Source: an uncultured Prevotella sp. (GTDB lineage: Bacteria > Bacteroidota > Bacteroidia > Bacteroidales > Bacteroidaceae). From it: 64,000 nucleotides of DNA. The stretch lies in contig CAKQMS010000010.1 in NCBI GenBank assembly GCA_934254985.1, forward strand, positions 13,274 through 77,273. The letters are read 5' to 3'. A program made the translations under genes and the position numbers. This document shows positions 44,863 through 55,339 of the stretch, piece after piece. The notes below the pieces were generated by a model. That model saw only the letters and a program-made list of their open reading frames with translations, was not told where the DNA came from and did no database searches. Position 1 is the first letter of the stretch. The number at the start of each line of letters is the position of its first letter.

Positions 44863-45399
44863 TTAGTTGATAGCAGTCATGTGATAACCGAGAGACTTAA
44901 GTTCTATATACATGCCGTACATATACATTTGTCGTAAACAAGAGACAAATAATTCAAAAGCTTCTCGTGTGCCACTTTCAACGCCACTATGTATGAGCAT
45001 ATCGTTAGCACCAGATGCACAATTCATAACGAGATTCTGTAGCTTGATTTTATCTTCGCCTTTTAAGCATAAAACCTCATCCATTATATAATCATCCATA
45101 GCATCGTAACCTCGTTTATCTCTAAGATATACATACAGGTCATCTACTTTAGAATAAACATCCCATTCTAAATCCCAATATTTTGCCAATGCCATACCCG
45201 TATACATCATCCATGATAAGGTTGCTAAAGGATAAGAATTATACTCTTTTACAGCGTCATGGATAAAAGAATTCAGAATGCCAACCATTTTGTCGGCAAC
45301 ATCTGGACATTCTGGCTTATGCATGTCTATACAATCTCTATCTACCAAATAGCGATCAAGGAAATTACAAAGAGTTGTTTCAAAGTGTACAGTATTCAT
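44863..45399 (-). CDS. Hypothetical protein, 178 residues
   Basis: I do not recognise the family. The protein is acidic, helical and soluble, with many Asp, Tyr and Met residues and no signal peptide or membrane segment. Conserved-looking stretches are LATLSWMMYTGMALAKYWD and MYMYGMYIELKSLGYHM. It is flanked by its own terminator downstream and by the pyk terminator upstream, so it is a single-gene unit, but no TAnnTTTG promoter is seen in the 110 bp before it. Codon use resembles the neighbours. A real gene seems likely because of its length, start and clean terminator. Confidence 0.7.
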   Translation of the reverse strand: MNTVHFETTLCNFLDRYLVDRDCIDMHKPECPDVADKMVGILNSFIHDAVKEYNSYPLATLSWMMYTGMALAKYWDLEWDVYSKVDDLYVYLRDKRGYDAMDDYIMDEVLCLKGEDKIKLQNLVMNCASGANDMLIHSGVESGTREAFELFVSCLRQMYMYGMYIELKSLGYHMTAIN

Positions 45400-45443
45400 A
45401 ATAGATATATATTATAATAGGTGTATCTTATATTAGAATAATA

Positions 45444-45477
45444 CGAGATGTAAGAAAAATACATTTCTTACATCTCG
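45444..45477 (-). terminator. Hairpin after pyk
   Basis: CGAGATGTAAGAAA (45444-45457) pairs perfectly with 45464-45477 around a 6-nt loop. The T tract that should follow on the minus strand is weak (TATTATTC). Confidence 0.72.
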
Positions 45478-45509
45478 CAACTATTTTGATAATAAATATA
45501 ACTCGCTGA

Positions 45510-46958
45510 TTATTCGAAGTTTGGCAAGTGGAACTTATACTTCTTCTCAAACACATCCTTAACGTTGTTTATCTCAAGGAATGTTGTGCCACCGCCTTCA
45601 CCAAAGCTACCACTAAGATAAGCTATCTTGTCGTCGAGAGAGATGTATCCTTTCTGACGAAGCATTCTCAATGCCGCATAGAAGACGTATTGAGCAGAAA
45701 CCAATCCTTTTTCCTTTTGATGTACAGGAATAACTCCATAGCTAAGGTTTAGCCAACGTTGGGTCTTCTCTTTATAGCATATTGCCAATACAGGATTAGA
45801 ACCACGGAAAGAAGCCAAAATACGAGCTGTAAGTCCTGTTTCGCTATCAGTAATAATACCAGCAACATTAATCTTCTGAGTAGCTTCAATTGCAGAATGA
45901 GCAAGGAATTCGCGCTGGTCGCATTTGTCTGACAAAGGAACGATGATGTCGTTTTCACGCATCTTGTCACGTTCTGCCTGTTCTGCAATAGCAGCCATTG
46001 TCTTAACCGCCTCTACAGGATATTTACCTGTTGCAGTTTCACCACTAAGCATCAAAGCATCAGTACGATAATAGATAGCGTTAGCAATATCTGTTACTTC
46101 AGCACGTGTAGGACGAGGATTATTTATCATTGTATGAAGCATCTGAGTTGCCACGATTACAGGCTTGTGCTTCTGTATACATTTCTTAATTATAGTTCTC
46201 TGAATTCCTGGGATTCTCTCAATAGGAACTTCAATACCAAGGTCGCCACGAGCAATCATAATACCATATGAGGCATCAATAATCTCGTCGATATTGTCAA
46301 CACCTTCTTGGTTTTCAATCTTTGAAATAATCTTTATGTCGCTATTGCGAGCATCAAGAATATCTTGAACAGCCTTTACGTCGGCAGCATTGCGCACGAA
46401 TGAATGAGCAATAAAATCAATATCTTCGTCAATAGCGAGATTGATGTTCGCCCTATCCTTTTCTGTTACAGCTGGTAAATCGATATGAACTCCAGGAACA
46501 TTAACACTCTTGCGAGCGCCAAGAACACCATCATTCATAACTTCAGCAACAAGCATAGGACCTGTATTTTCAACAACGTGCATACACAAAGCACCATCGT
46601 CGAAAAGAATGTCGTCACCAACAGAAACATCCTTGGTGATATCGTCGTATGAAACATTAATAATATCGTGGGTTGTATCCATACCTGGTCGACCGAAAAT
46701 CTTTACCACGTCGCCAGTCTTATATTGGATAGGAGACTCTACGTTGGTAGTTCGGATTTCTGGACCCTTGGTATCGATAAGCAAGGCTATATGTGGAGAA
46801 ACGCTTCTGGTGTTGTTGATAATAGCTCTAATGCCATCAGGAGTAGCATGAGCAGTATTCATTCTAACAACATTCATTCCTGCAAAAAACAATTTCTTGA
46901 GGAACTCCACTTCACATCTTCTGTCGCTTATCGAGCATACAATCTTTGTTTGTTTCAT
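45510..46958 (-). CDS. pyk: Pyruvate kinase
   Basis: Final glycolytic step, phosphoenolpyruvate plus ADP to pyruvate plus ATP. The 482 residues include the substrate-site RMNTAH (32-37), IDTKGPEIR (61-69, with the Glu that in the family goes with potassium dependence) and the catalytic Lys213 in IISKIENQEGV, with the metal-binding MIARGDLGIEVP following. The C-terminal regulatory domain (about 350-482) is present. It is divergent from rpoD and has a -7 element 44 bp upstream. Confidence 0.96.
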   Translation of the reverse strand: MKQTKIVCSISDRRCEVEFLKKLFFAGMNVVRMNTAHATPDGIRAIINNTRSVSPHIALLIDTKGPEIRTTNVESPIQYKTGDVVKIFGRPGMDTTHDIINVSYDDITKDVSVGDDILFDDGALCMHVVENTGPMLVAEVMNDGVLGARKSVNVPGVHIDLPAVTEKDRANINLAIDEDIDFIAHSFVRNAADVKAVQDILDARNSDIKIISKIENQEGVDNIDEIIDASYGIMIARGDLGIEVPIERIPGIQRTIIKKCIQKHKPVIVATQMLHTMINNPRPTRAEVTDIANAIYYRTDALMLSGETATGKYPVEAVKTMAAIAEQAERDKMRENDIIVPLSDKCDQREFLAHSAIEATQKINVAGIITDSETGLTARILASFRGSNPVLAICYKEKTQRWLNLSYGVIPVHQKEKGLVSAQYVFYAALRMLRQKGYISLDDKIAYLSGSFGEGGGTTFLEINNVKDVFEKKYKFHLPNFE

Positions 46959-47001
46959 ATAAACTACCTATTAACTTATTAAAGAAATACAAAATCTCTT
47001 G

Positions 47002-47009
47002 CAAAGTTA
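47002..47009 (-). promoter_or_regulatory. -7 element of the pyk promoter
   Basis: Minus strand TAACTTTG matches the consensus, 44 bp before the pyk ATG. No clear -33 element was found at 19-21 bp. Confidence 0.5.
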
Positions 47010-47084
47010 ATGCAAAAAATCGAGAAATAGCATGAAATGAGCAAAAATATACTTGGCAATATCAAAGATATCACGATTTTTTTG

Positions 47085-47092
47085 TAACTTTG
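47085..47092 (+). promoter_or_regulatory. -7 element of the rpoD promoter
   Basis: TAACTTTG, exact match to TAnnTTTG, 50 bp before the rpoD ATG. The -33 region is weak. Confidence 0.55.
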
Positions 47093-47141
47093 CAGTCCAA
47101 ATTAAATTAGGTATATTAGATAAACATATTTTTAGGTTAAC

Positions 47142-48014
47142 ATGAGACAATTAAAAATTCAGAAGAGTATTACGAACCGTTCGAGCGAAGCATTAGATAA
47201 ATACTTGGTAGAGATTGGTCGTGTGCCCATGATTTCTGTAGATGAAGAAATTGAACTTGCACAAGCCATCAGAAAAGGCGGACGTGAGGGCGAACGTGCC
47301 AAAGACAAATTGGTGAAGTCGAACTTGCGATTTGTTGTTTCTGTAGCAAAGCAGTATCAGCACCAAGGATTGTCTCTTACCGACTTGATTGATGAAGGCA
47401 ACATCGGACTTGTAAAGGCAGCAGAGAAATTTGACGAGACTCGTGGTTTTAAATTTATCTCTTATGCTGTATGGTGGATTCGTCAAAGCATTCTTCAGGC
47501 TATTGCCGAGCAAAGCCGTATCGTTAGATTGCCATTGAATCAGGTTGGCGCTTTGAGCAAAATCAACAACGAGATATCTAAGTTTGAGCAAGAAAACCAA
47601 CGTAGACCTTCAGTTACTGAGTTGTCGCGCATAACAAATATGGAAGAAGCCAAGATTGATCAGACTATCAAGGCTGACAACCACCATATGAGTATTGACG
47701 CACCTTTTGCCGATGGTGAAGACAACAGTATGGCAGACGTATTGGCTTCTGGCGACGACAGCAGAACAGACCGTCATGTAGACTTTGAATCAATGTCACA
47801 GGAACTTGACAACGTGTTGAAAAGCGTGTTGAAAGATCGTGAGATAACCATCGTTAGAGAATGTTTCGGTATTGGTTGCCACGAGAAAGGTCTTGAGGAG
47901 ATTGGTGATCAGCTTGGTCTGACACGTGAGCGTGTGAGACAGATTCGCGAAAAGAGTATCATCAAGCTACGCGAAAGTGGACATTCCAAGATATTGATGA
48001 AATACTTAGGATAA
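47142..48014 (+). CDS. rpoD: Primary RNA polymerase sigma factor (sigma-70, Bacteroidetes type)
   Basis: Housekeeping sigma factor that directs transcription from the TTTG/TAnnTTTG promoters seen throughout the window. The 290-residue protein lacks region 1.1 and the long non-conserved insert of E. coli sigma-70, as is usual in Bacteroidetes. Region 1.2 starts near residue 18 (ALDKYLVEIGRVPM), region 2 contains DLIDEGNIGLVKAAEKFD and FISYAVWWIRQSI, region 3 is at about 130-205, and region 4.2 is GLTRERVRQIREKSIIKLR. Transcribed divergently from pyk; a transporter gene follows after 69 bp. Confidence 0.96.
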   Translation: MRQLKIQKSITNRSSEALDKYLVEIGRVPMISVDEEIELAQAIRKGGREGERAKDKLVKSNLRFVVSVAKQYQHQGLSLTDLIDEGNIGLVKAAEKFDETRGFKFISYAVWWIRQSILQAIAEQSRIVRLPLNQVGALSKINNEISKFEQENQRRPSVTELSRITNMEEAKIDQTIKADNHHMSIDAPFADGEDNSMADVLASGDDSRTDRHVDFESMSQELDNVLKSVLKDREITIVRECFGIGCHEKGLEEIGDQLGLTRERVRQIREKSIIKLRESGHSKILMKYLG

Positions 48015-48083
48015 GCCATTGGAAGCTTGGATGACCCTCTCTAATCCTACATCCATCTGATATTACATTTATAATAAATAAAT

Positions 48084-49778
48084 ATGGATTGGTTAATTAA
48101 TCTTTTTACTACTACCGATTCGGTAGCGCACATCGCCCTACTCTACTCGGTTGTAATTGCCATCGGCGTTTACCTCGGCAAAATCAAAATCGGAGGTATC
48201 TCGCTTGGTGTTACGTTTGTGCTTTTTGCAGGCATCGTAGCAGGACACTTTGGGTTTACAGGCCCTACCAATATCCTGACATTCGTTCAGGACTTTGGAC
48301 TTATCCTCTTCGTGTTCTGCATCGGTCTTCAGGTAGGACCAGGCTTCTTTGAGAGCTTTAAGAAAGGCGGAGTAACCCTAAACCTGCTTTCTACAGCTCT
48401 TATCATGCTCAACATTGGCGTGATGTTTGCCTGCTACTATCTCTTCTTTGACACTTCGGATCCAAAGAATCTGCCTATGATGGTTGGTACTTTGTATGGT
48501 GCCGTTACCAACACCCCAGGTCTTGGTGCAGCCAACGAAGCTCTTACATCTATATTCACAAATGGCAACGTGCCACAGATTGCTTCTGGATACGCTTGTG
48601 CCTACCCTCTTGGTGTACTTGGTATCATCGGAGCAACCATAGCTGTAAAGTACATCTGCCGAGTAAATCTTGAGAGTGAAGAAGAGGAACTTGAAGAAGC
48701 AGAGGCTGAGAACCCACACACAAAGGCTCACAGCATGCGCTTGAAAGTTGCCAACTCTTATATCGCAGGTAGAACTCTTGGAGAAATCTCTATATTCTTG
48801 AATCGTGATATCGTTTGTACACGTCTGTTGCATGAAGGCAATGTTACTACACCTATGCGCGACACCATTCTTAACATGAATGATGAGGTTTTGGTAGTAT
48901 GTGCAGAGGCTGACGCAGAAGCTATTAAAGCTTTCATCGGTCCTGAGCAAGAGACTGAATGGACAGAACAGGATGAGAAGCAACCTATGGTAAGCCGTCG
49001 TATTATCGTTACCAACCCTTCTATCAATGGTAAGACACTCGGCAAGATGCACTTCTCAAGCGTTTATGGTGTCAACGTTACTCGTATCACCCGTCAGGGT
49101 ATGGACCTCTTTGCAAGCCGCGACCACCATTTCCATTATGGAGATAAGATCATGGTTGTTGGTCCTGAGGACAACGTAAATCGCGTTGCTGAACTCATGG
49201 GTAACTCTGTGAAGCGTCTTGATGCTCCAAATATCGCAACTATCTTCATTGGTATCCTCGTAGGTATCATCTTTGGAAGCATTCCTGTTGCAGTTCCAGG
49301 CATGCCAGTGCCTATGAAGCTTGGTATCGCTGGTGGTCCTCTGATCATTGCAATCTTGGTAGGTCGTTTCGGCTATCGCATGAAGCTCGTTACCTATACC
49401 ACGACATCAGCCAACATGATGCTTCGCGAGATTGGTCTTGTGTTGTTCTTGGCGAGTGTGGGAATCAAGGCAGGTGCAAACTTTATGGAGACTGTAGTAC
49501 AGGGTGATGGTTTGAAATATGTGTATACTGGTTTCTTGATAACTATAATCCCTATCCTTATCATCGGAACTATTGCACGCCTGAAGTTCAAATTCAACTA
49601 CTTCACCATCATGGGTATGCTTGCAGGTACATGTACAGACCCTCCAGCATTGGCATACGCTAACTCTATTTGTTCGAAGGAAGCTCCAGCAATTGGATAT
49701 TCTACAGTTTATCCATTGAGTATGTTCCTCAGAATATTCACAGCACAGATTATAGTTCTGTTCTGTTGCGGAATGTAA
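48084..49778 (+). CDS. AspT/YidE-type membrane transporter with two TrkA-C domains
   Basis: A 564-residue inner membrane protein of the aspartate-alanine exchanger (AAE) family. The layout is membrane helices at about 13-190, a cytoplasmic part with two TrkA-C (RCK-C) domains at about 213-295 ([16 protein letters not shown]) and 300-380 ([18 protein letters not shown]), then a second block of helices at about 388-564. The two membrane halves carry similar [12 protein letters not shown] and [10 protein letters not shown] loops. Family members exchange amino acids or dicarboxylates, but the YidE branch is largely uncharacterised, so the substrate is open. It ends at a strong terminator. Confidence 0.9.
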   Translation: MDWLINLFTTTDSVAHIALLYSVVIAIGVYLGKIKIGGISLGVTFVLFAGIVAGHFGFTGPTNILTFVQDFGLILFVFCIGLQVGPGFFESFKKGGVTLNLLSTALIMLNIGVMFACYYLFFDTSDPKNLPMMVGTLYGAVTNTPGLGAANEALTSIFTNGNVPQIASGYACAYPLGVLGIIGATIAVKYICRVNLESEEEELEEAEAENPHTKAHSMRLKVANSYIAGRTLGEISIFLNRDIVCTRLLHEGNVTTPMRDTILNMNDEVLVVCAEADAEAIKAFIGPEQETEWTEQDEKQPMVSRRIIVTNPSINGKTLGKMHFSSVYGVNVTRITRQGMDLFASRDHHFHYGDKIMVVGPEDNVNRVAELMGNSVKRLDAPNIATIFIGILVGIIFGSIPVAVPGMPVPMKLGIAGGPLIIAILVGRFGYRMKLVTYTTTSANMMLREIGLVLFLASVGIKAGANFMETVVQGDGLKYVYTGFLITIIPILIIGTIARLKFKFNYFTIMGMLAGTCTDPPALAYANSICSKEAPAIGYSTVYPLSMFLRIFTAQIIVLFCCGM

Positions 49779-49810
49779 TAGTATAGATATTCAAACATCT
49801 ATAAAATAAC

Positions 49811-49851
49811 AAAAGCAGGAAGAAAACGAAATTGTTTCTTCCTGCTTTTTT
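49811..49851 (+). terminator. Rho-independent terminator of the transporter gene
   Basis: A perfect 15-bp stem (49811-49825 with 49835-49849, arm AAAAGCAGGAAGAAA) with a 9-nt loop and T run. It lies in the gap before the converging esterase gene. Confidence 0.92.
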
Positions 49852-49896
49852 CGTATCAACTCAGTCTATTTAGGAAACGATATGTTTGCTCATTTC

Positions 49897-51213
49897 TTAA
49901 TTTTCATTTATCGGCATCAGGCATTTTGTTTTCATCCATTCAATGCTATTATCATTAGTTGATATATAACGCCAATGACCAGAGGTTGGAGTCACTTCAA
50001 CAATCTTAGGTGCAGAGATTTCATTTATAGTTGCAGTAACACTTGTAGGACTACAAGTCTCGTCATTATATCCATAGCTATAGAAGCCCGGAACTTTTAA
50101 CCTGCGCGCAAAGTTTACTACATCATAATATGGTATTGTAGCGATAAACTTATCTTTATTGATAGTTTCTTTGCCTCGGAAATATTGAGGCCAACCACCT
50201 GCTCTACCATTTAGGAAACCTTCAAGATCGCTTAAAGCTGGATAGAATGATGCAATAAACTTCACCTTTGGATTTAGGGCGGCGGTTATAATAGTCAATG
50301 CCCCACCCTGGCTTCCACCAGTTACGCCAACATTTTCTCCATCCCAGTCAGCTAAAGAGCAAAGATAATCAACAAACTTGCTACAGCCAACATACACTTT
50401 ACGATAATAGAAACTATCACGATTTTCAATTCCCATTCTATTATATCCATCAACAGCTTTACGCAACTTGTCATATTCTGCATCAGATAATTCAGGATTA
50501 AGTCCATGGATTTCTGAAGTTATAGAGATGAAACCTTGTTCTGCATACATGTTATTAGGCACAATCTTCTTAGAGCCAGCACCCGGTGGATTAAACAAAA
50601 CAGGATGTTTGCCTCCACCCTTTGGTTTCGACATATAACCATACATTGTTTCCCCCTTCTTACCATAGACCATCTTTACGAGATAAACCTCTACATTATC
50701 TGTACATAAACGAGGAATAAGAGTAGAAGTCACATTAGGGCTTTTAGTAGCAATAGCTTTAAACGATTTTGCCCAAAACTTATCGAAGTCTACGGGGTTC
50801 TGAGTCAAAGAGCGCAAACTATCAGGAGAGAAGCCTACCTTCACCATATCTTTATGCCAAGCATTATAAGCGTTAAAGCGTAGATTAACCGTTTTGAATC
50901 CAGCTTGGTGCATAGTACCTACGTTTATTATTGCTAAGCCATCATGGAAGGCTACAGAATCATTTTGTTCTGTAGGCATCATATCATTAGATATGGAGTA
51001 ATGAACATACCCATTCACAGGCAGACCACCTTCAAACGCTCTTACTTCAACTTTAGCTTGCTCGCCCATCTTGTAGTTTCTATCCGCAGAATTCGTAGAA
51101 ACAAGATATTCAAGATAAGCGCGTTTAGGTTTAGTTATCTGAGCTGCAGAAGATAAACCAAACATCAATCCACCACAAAGTAGAATTAAGTTTTTAGATA
51201 ATTTGTTATTCAT
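49897..51213 (-). CDS. Secreted acetylxylan esterase (AXE1 / CE7-like)
   Basis: Removes acetyl groups from xylan or xylo-oligosaccharides outside the cytoplasm. The chosen start (51213) gives a 438-residue precursor with a normal signal peptide (NLILLCGGLMFGLSSAAQ, cleavage near 23-24); the frame is open 39 bp further upstream. Residues 29-125 are a beta-rich N-terminal domain; the alpha/beta hydrolase follows with the nucleophile Ser301 in GGSQGG, Asp384 in YNDETCSPTS and His413 in SGHWRY. It stands alone with no other xylanolytic gene nearby. Confidence 0.88.
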   Translation of the reverse strand: MNNKLSKNLILLCGGLMFGLSSAAQITKPKRAYLEYLVSTNSADRNYKMGEQAKVEVRAFEGGLPVNGYVHYSISNDMMPTEQNDSVAFHDGLAIINVGTMHQAGFKTVNLRFNAYNAWHKDMVKVGFSPDSLRSLTQNPVDFDKFWAKSFKAIATKSPNVTSTLIPRLCTDNVEVYLVKMVYGKKGETMYGYMSKPKGGGKHPVLFNPPGAGSKKIVPNNMYAEQGFISITSEIHGLNPELSDAEYDKLRKAVDGYNRMGIENRDSFYYRKVYVGCSKFVDYLCSLADWDGENVGVTGGSQGGALTIITAALNPKVKFIASFYPALSDLEGFLNGRAGGWPQYFRGKETINKDKFIATIPYYDVVNFARRLKVPGFYSYGYNDETCSPTSVTATINEISAPKIVEVTPTSGHWRYISTNDNSIEWMKTKCLMPINEN

Positions 51214-51238
51214 AGATTTTAATGTTCTTATATAAAGA

Positions 51239-51284
51239 AAGATGCGACACACACATTATATATATAATATGAGCATCGCATCTT
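51239..51284 (-). terminator. Hairpin after atpG
   Basis: AAGATGCGA (51239-51247) pairs with TCGCATCTT (51276-51284); the loop is an AT alternating stretch that can itself fold. On the minus strand it is followed by TTTCTTT. It separates the atp operon from the esterase gene. Confidence 0.65.
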
Positions 51285-51313
51285 AGATAGAGTATTTAAT
51301 CATTAAGAAAATA

Positions 51314-52288
51314 CTATTTGTTTACGCTACCTCCAACAATATCGAGAAGCTCATTAGTAATAGCTTGCTGACGACTCTTGTTGTACTGCAAGTTCAAACC
51401 ACGTAGCAATTCGTCAGCGTTGTCTGTAGCAGTCTGCATGGCAACCATACGCGCTGCATGTTCGCTGGCTATGCTGTCGAGTAATGCAGTATAAAGCATG
51501 AGATGAGCCAACTTAGGGATGAGAGTTGAAAGTACAGTATTCATGTCTGGCTCTACGATGAAATTATCATTCAGCGGTTTGCCATCCAATTGGCGTTGAT
51601 TAGTAGCCATCTGTTCCTTATCACGCTTACGCAGATACTCCTGAGCTTCCTTAGTTGCAGCCTTCGACTTCAAGTCGCGTACATGGTCACGACCAAGCTC
51701 TGACTTTATGTCAATAGGTACAAAAGTTTTGCGAGTAAGAATCTGCGAACCTGCTGATTTGAAATGATGATATACCATCTCCACCTTGTCAATCTCGCCA
51801 TCCATGAACTTCTTTCCAAGCTCACGTGCCAATTCAATACATTGCTTGACATTAGGCTTGTCTGCAAGTTCTGTGAAATCGCCACCTATCTGATATCCGA
51901 GTTTAGCTGCCTTTTCTGCAACCTTTCTTCCGATAGGATAGATAACGATATTCTCCTTGCCAAGCGACTCATAGTCAGCCGCCACCATTTGCATCTGTTT
52001 GATGATATTTGCATTGAAACCTCCACAAAGGCTGCTGTTCGAAGAATAAGCCACTATCGCTACCCTCTTTACTGGGCGCTCGATAGTAAACACATTCGAA
52101 GCATCAACTTCTGAAGCGAGAAAAGTCTTGAGGATATGCTCAAGCATCGTCTCGTAAGGAAGCATGTTTTCTATCATCACCTGTGCATGGTGAAGTTTAG
52201 ACGAGGCAACCATCTTCATAGCACTCGTAATCTTGCGAGTACTATTTACGCTGGCAATCCTAGTCTTTATCTCTTTTAGCGACGGCAT
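51314..52288 (-). CDS. atpG: ATP synthase F1 subunit gamma
   Basis: Central rotor shaft of F1. The 324 residues begin with LKEIKTRIASVNSTRKITSAMKMVASSKL (key ITSAMKMVA) and end with NKSRQQAITNELLDIVGG, the two long helices of the coiled coil; both are the family signatures. It is longer than E. coli gamma by about 35 residues through a central charged insertion (RDKEQMATNQRQ). Last gene of the atp operon. Confidence 0.97.
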   Translation of the reverse strand: MPSLKEIKTRIASVNSTRKITSAMKMVASSKLHHAQVMIENMLPYETMLEHILKTFLASEVDASNVFTIERPVKRVAIVAYSSNSSLCGGFNANIIKQMQMVAADYESLGKENIVIYPIGRKVAEKAAKLGYQIGGDFTELADKPNVKQCIELARELGKKFMDGEIDKVEMVYHHFKSAGSQILTRKTFVPIDIKSELGRDHVRDLKSKAATKEAQEYLRKRDKEQMATNQRQLDGKPLNDNFIVEPDMNTVLSTLIPKLAHLMLYTALLDSIASEHAARMVAMQTATDNADELLRGLNLQYNKSRQQAITNELLDIVGGSVNK

Positions 52289-52294
52289 AGGCTA

Positions 52295-53881
52295 TTAATT
52301 TTTATACTGACCTGCAATATCAGCCATTACCTGCTCAATGACTGAAGTTACAGTATCATCAATCTTACCTGATGCGAGAGTCTCGATAACCTCAGGATGA
52401 GCGGTGCGCATCTTATCGAGGAATGAATCCTGGCATTCGCGAACCTTCTCTACAGGAACATCGTGCATCAATCCCTTAGTTCCACAATAAATGATAGCAA
52501 CCTGCTCGCCTACAGGCATAGGACTATACTGTGGCTGAATAAGAAGCTGATTGTTCTTACGTCCACGGTCGATAGTCATGGCTGTTACGGCATCCATATC
52601 ACTTGAGAACTTAGAGAAAGCCTCGAGCTCACGATACTGAGCCATATCAATCTTCAACGTACCGGCAACCTTCTTCATACTCTTAATCTGAGCAGAACCA
52701 CCTACACGGCTCACAGAAATACCCACATTAACAGCTGGGCGGAAACCTTGGTTGAACAAGTCGCTCTCAAGATAAATCTGTCCGTCGGTAATAGAGATAA
52801 CGTTTGTAGGGATGTAAGCCGACACGTCGCCTGCCTGAGTCTCGATGATAGGAAGAGCGGTCAAAGAGCCACCACCCTTTACATGATTCTTCATACATTC
52901 TGGTAGGTCGTTCATCTGCTCTGCAACCTCTTGCTGGTCGTTGATACGAGCTGCACGCTCCAACAAACGAGAGTGGAGGTAGAACACATCACCAGGATAA
53001 GCCTCACGTCCTGAAGGACGACGAAGAATCAAAGAAACCTCACGATAGGCAACAGCCTGTTTAGACAAGTCATCATATACAACGAGGGCAGAATAGCCAC
53101 GGTCGCGGAAATACTCACCAATAGCAGCACCTGCGAATGGAGCATAATACTGCATAGCAGCAGGATCAGCAGCTGTAGCACTAACAATGATAGTGTATGG
53201 CATAGCACCATGCTGCTTCAAGTTTTCTACCAACGCAGCAACAGTAGAAGCCTTCTGTCCAATAGCCACATATATACAATATACAGGCTTACCAGCTTCA
53301 TAGAAGCTCTTCTGATTGATGATAGTATCTACAGCGATAGCTGTTTTACCAGTCTGACGGTCGCCGATGATAAGCTCACGCTGTCCACGTCCGATAGGAA
53401 TCATAGAGTCTACCGACTTGATACCTGTCTGAAGTGGTTCCTTTACAGGCTGACGGTAGATAACACCAGGAGCCTTACGGTCAAGTGGCATCTCGAATGA
53501 TTCTGTAAGGTCGATTTCTCCCTTACCATCAATAGCCTGACCAAGAGGGTTGATAACACGTCCCAACATATTGTCGTTGACGCGGATAGATGCGATACGC
53601 TTAGTACGCTTCACCACCATACCCTCTTTGATACCTTCTGTAGAACCAAGGAGCACACATCCGACATTGTCTTCCTCAAGGTTCATCACGATAGCCATTG
53701 TGCCATTTTCGAACTCCAAGAGTTCGTTAGCTTCTGCATTACGCAGACCGTAGATACGAGCCACGCCATCGCTTACCTCAAGTACTGTGCCTACCTCGTC
53801 AAACTGCTGGCTATTATTGATACCCTTCAGCTGTTCGAGGAGAACCTGTGATACCTCACTTGGTTTTATTTTGTCTGACAT
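52295..53881 (-). CDS. atpA: ATP synthase F1 subunit alpha
   Basis: Non-catalytic nucleotide-binding subunit of F1. The 528 residues contain Walker A GDRQTGKT (173-180) and the signature [17 protein letters not shown] with the catalytic arginine. An alpha-type glutamine in the Walker A (RQTGKT) separates it from beta. Between atpH and atpG with gaps of 11 and 6 bp. Confidence 0.98.
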   Translation of the reverse strand: MSDKIKPSEVSQVLLEQLKGINNSQQFDEVGTVLEVSDGVARIYGLRNAEANELLEFENGTMAIVMNLEEDNVGCVLLGSTEGIKEGMVVKRTKRIASIRVNDNMLGRVINPLGQAIDGKGEIDLTESFEMPLDRKAPGVIYRQPVKEPLQTGIKSVDSMIPIGRGQRELIIGDRQTGKTAIAVDTIINQKSFYEAGKPVYCIYVAIGQKASTVAALVENLKQHGAMPYTIIVSATAADPAAMQYYAPFAGAAIGEYFRDRGYSALVVYDDLSKQAVAYREVSLILRRPSGREAYPGDVFYLHSRLLERAARINDQQEVAEQMNDLPECMKNHVKGGGSLTALPIIETQAGDVSAYIPTNVISITDGQIYLESDLFNQGFRPAVNVGISVSRVGGSAQIKSMKKVAGTLKIDMAQYRELEAFSKFSSDMDAVTAMTIDRGRKNNQLLIQPQYSPMPVGEQVAIIYCGTKGLMHDVPVEKVRECQDSFLDKMRTAHPEVIETLASGKIDDTVTSVIEQVMADIAGQYKN

Positions 53882-53892
53882 AATACTTTGTT

Positions 53893-54429
53893 TTATTTGT
53901 TAAGATTCGACAAGATGGCATTAAGTTGTTTCTTCACACTTGCATCCATGCAATAAGTGTCGTATTCGAGGACGAATCCGCCAATAATCTCAGGATCTAC
54001 ATCTGTTTGGAAATCAACCTTTCCATTTGTCCTTCCTTCAACCAACTGTCTCAACTTATCCTCTGTTTTAGAGTCAATTTCTGAGGCAGTAGTGAGTTTA
54101 GCACTAATTAGATTGTTATGCTTTCTGTACAGAGTAATAAACGAGTTGGCAATGAATTGCATGATACTCTCACGGTCTTCTTTGAGCACAAGGGCAACAA
54201 AGCGTTTTGTCAACTCACAAGGTTCGCCACCTGTAGCCAACAATAGCAAAGATTCCTTCTGCGCGTTTGAGAGCATGGGATTATCTATCGTAATCCTCAG
54301 CGCAGGCATTTGAGAGTAGTTCTGAGCCAGCGTCTGCATATCTGCATATACTTTCTCAGCCTCTTTAGCCTCAATACCAGCCTTAAGCAAGGCTCGGGCA
54401 TATCTGACCGATATTAATCCTAAATCCAT
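53893..54429 (-). CDS. atpH: ATP synthase F1 subunit delta
   Basis: Peripheral-stalk subunit (OSCP type) that links F1 to the b dimer. The 178 residues have the N-terminal helical bundle starting [15 protein letters not shown] and the C-terminal signature [14 protein letters not shown]. It is 5 bp after atpF. Confidence 0.95.
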   Translation of the reverse strand: MDLGLISVRYARALLKAGIEAKEAEKVYADMQTLAQNYSQMPALRITIDNPMLSNAQKESLLLLATGGEPCELTKRFVALVLKEDRESIMQFIANSFITLYRKHNNLISAKLTTASEIDSKTEDKLRQLVEGRTNGKVDFQTDVDPEIIGGFVLEYDTYCMDASVKKQLNAILSNLNK

Positions 54430-54434
54430 AGCGT

Positions 54435-54962
54435 TTATTGTTTATTATTTGCTGCAACTTCATCAAGCATCTGGTTAATATAATCCATCTGTGCCTTATC
54501 TGTGCCGAGCTTCTGACGCAAGACCTTCTCAGAAATCTCAACACTCAACGTAGCAACCTGCTGGCGGATCTCGCTGATTGCAGCCTGTTTCTGGCTTTCA
54601 ATCTCAGCCTTAGCATCGTTGATGATGCGAGTGCTTTCTTCGCGAGCTTTTTCCTGAGCCTTTGCCACGATAGCCTCACGAGTATCAGCAGCTTCCTTCA
54701 AGATGGTAGCCTGCTTCTCTCGTGCTTCCTGAAGAATGGCCTCACTCTCCTGCTTGATATTCTCAAGCTTTGCTGCAGCCTTCTGTGCCTTATCAAGGCT
54801 CTCGTCGATATACTTCTTTCGCTTGTCTACCATTCCTACTATAGCAGGAAAGCCAAACTTAGCGAGCACGAAGAACACCACAAGGAAAGCCAACAGCATC
54901 CAGAAGAGGAGTCCCAGGTCAGGAGTCAATATTGATGGCAATTTATCAAAATCCATTTGCAA
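54435..54962 (-). CDS. atpF: ATP synthase F0 subunit b
   Basis: Peripheral-stalk subunit: one membrane helix at about 16-36 (LGLLFWMLLAFLVVFFVLAK) followed by a long charged coiled coil rich in Lys, Glu and Ala. The 175 residues fit. Translation may begin at Met1 or Met3 (MQMDFDKLP); the difference is not important for function. Confidence 0.95.
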   Translation of the reverse strand: MQMDFDKLPSILTPDLGLLFWMLLAFLVVFFVLAKFGFPAIVGMVDKRKKYIDESLDKAQKAAAKLENIKQESEAILQEAREKQATILKEAADTREAIVAKAQEKAREESTRIINDAKAEIESQKQAAISEIRQQVATLSVEISEKVLRQKLGTDKAQMDYINQMLDEVAANNKQ

Positions 54963-54988
54963 TATTTTACTTTCTATTCAAATCCTTT

Positions 54989-55240
<252 letters not shown>

Positions 55241-55339
55241 TTAAATTTGTTAATAAATTCGTTTAATAATCTAAGTTTTAAATTCTATTGTTAATATCTT
55301 GATATTGAATTCTATATGTTCAAATCATGATATGAGAGT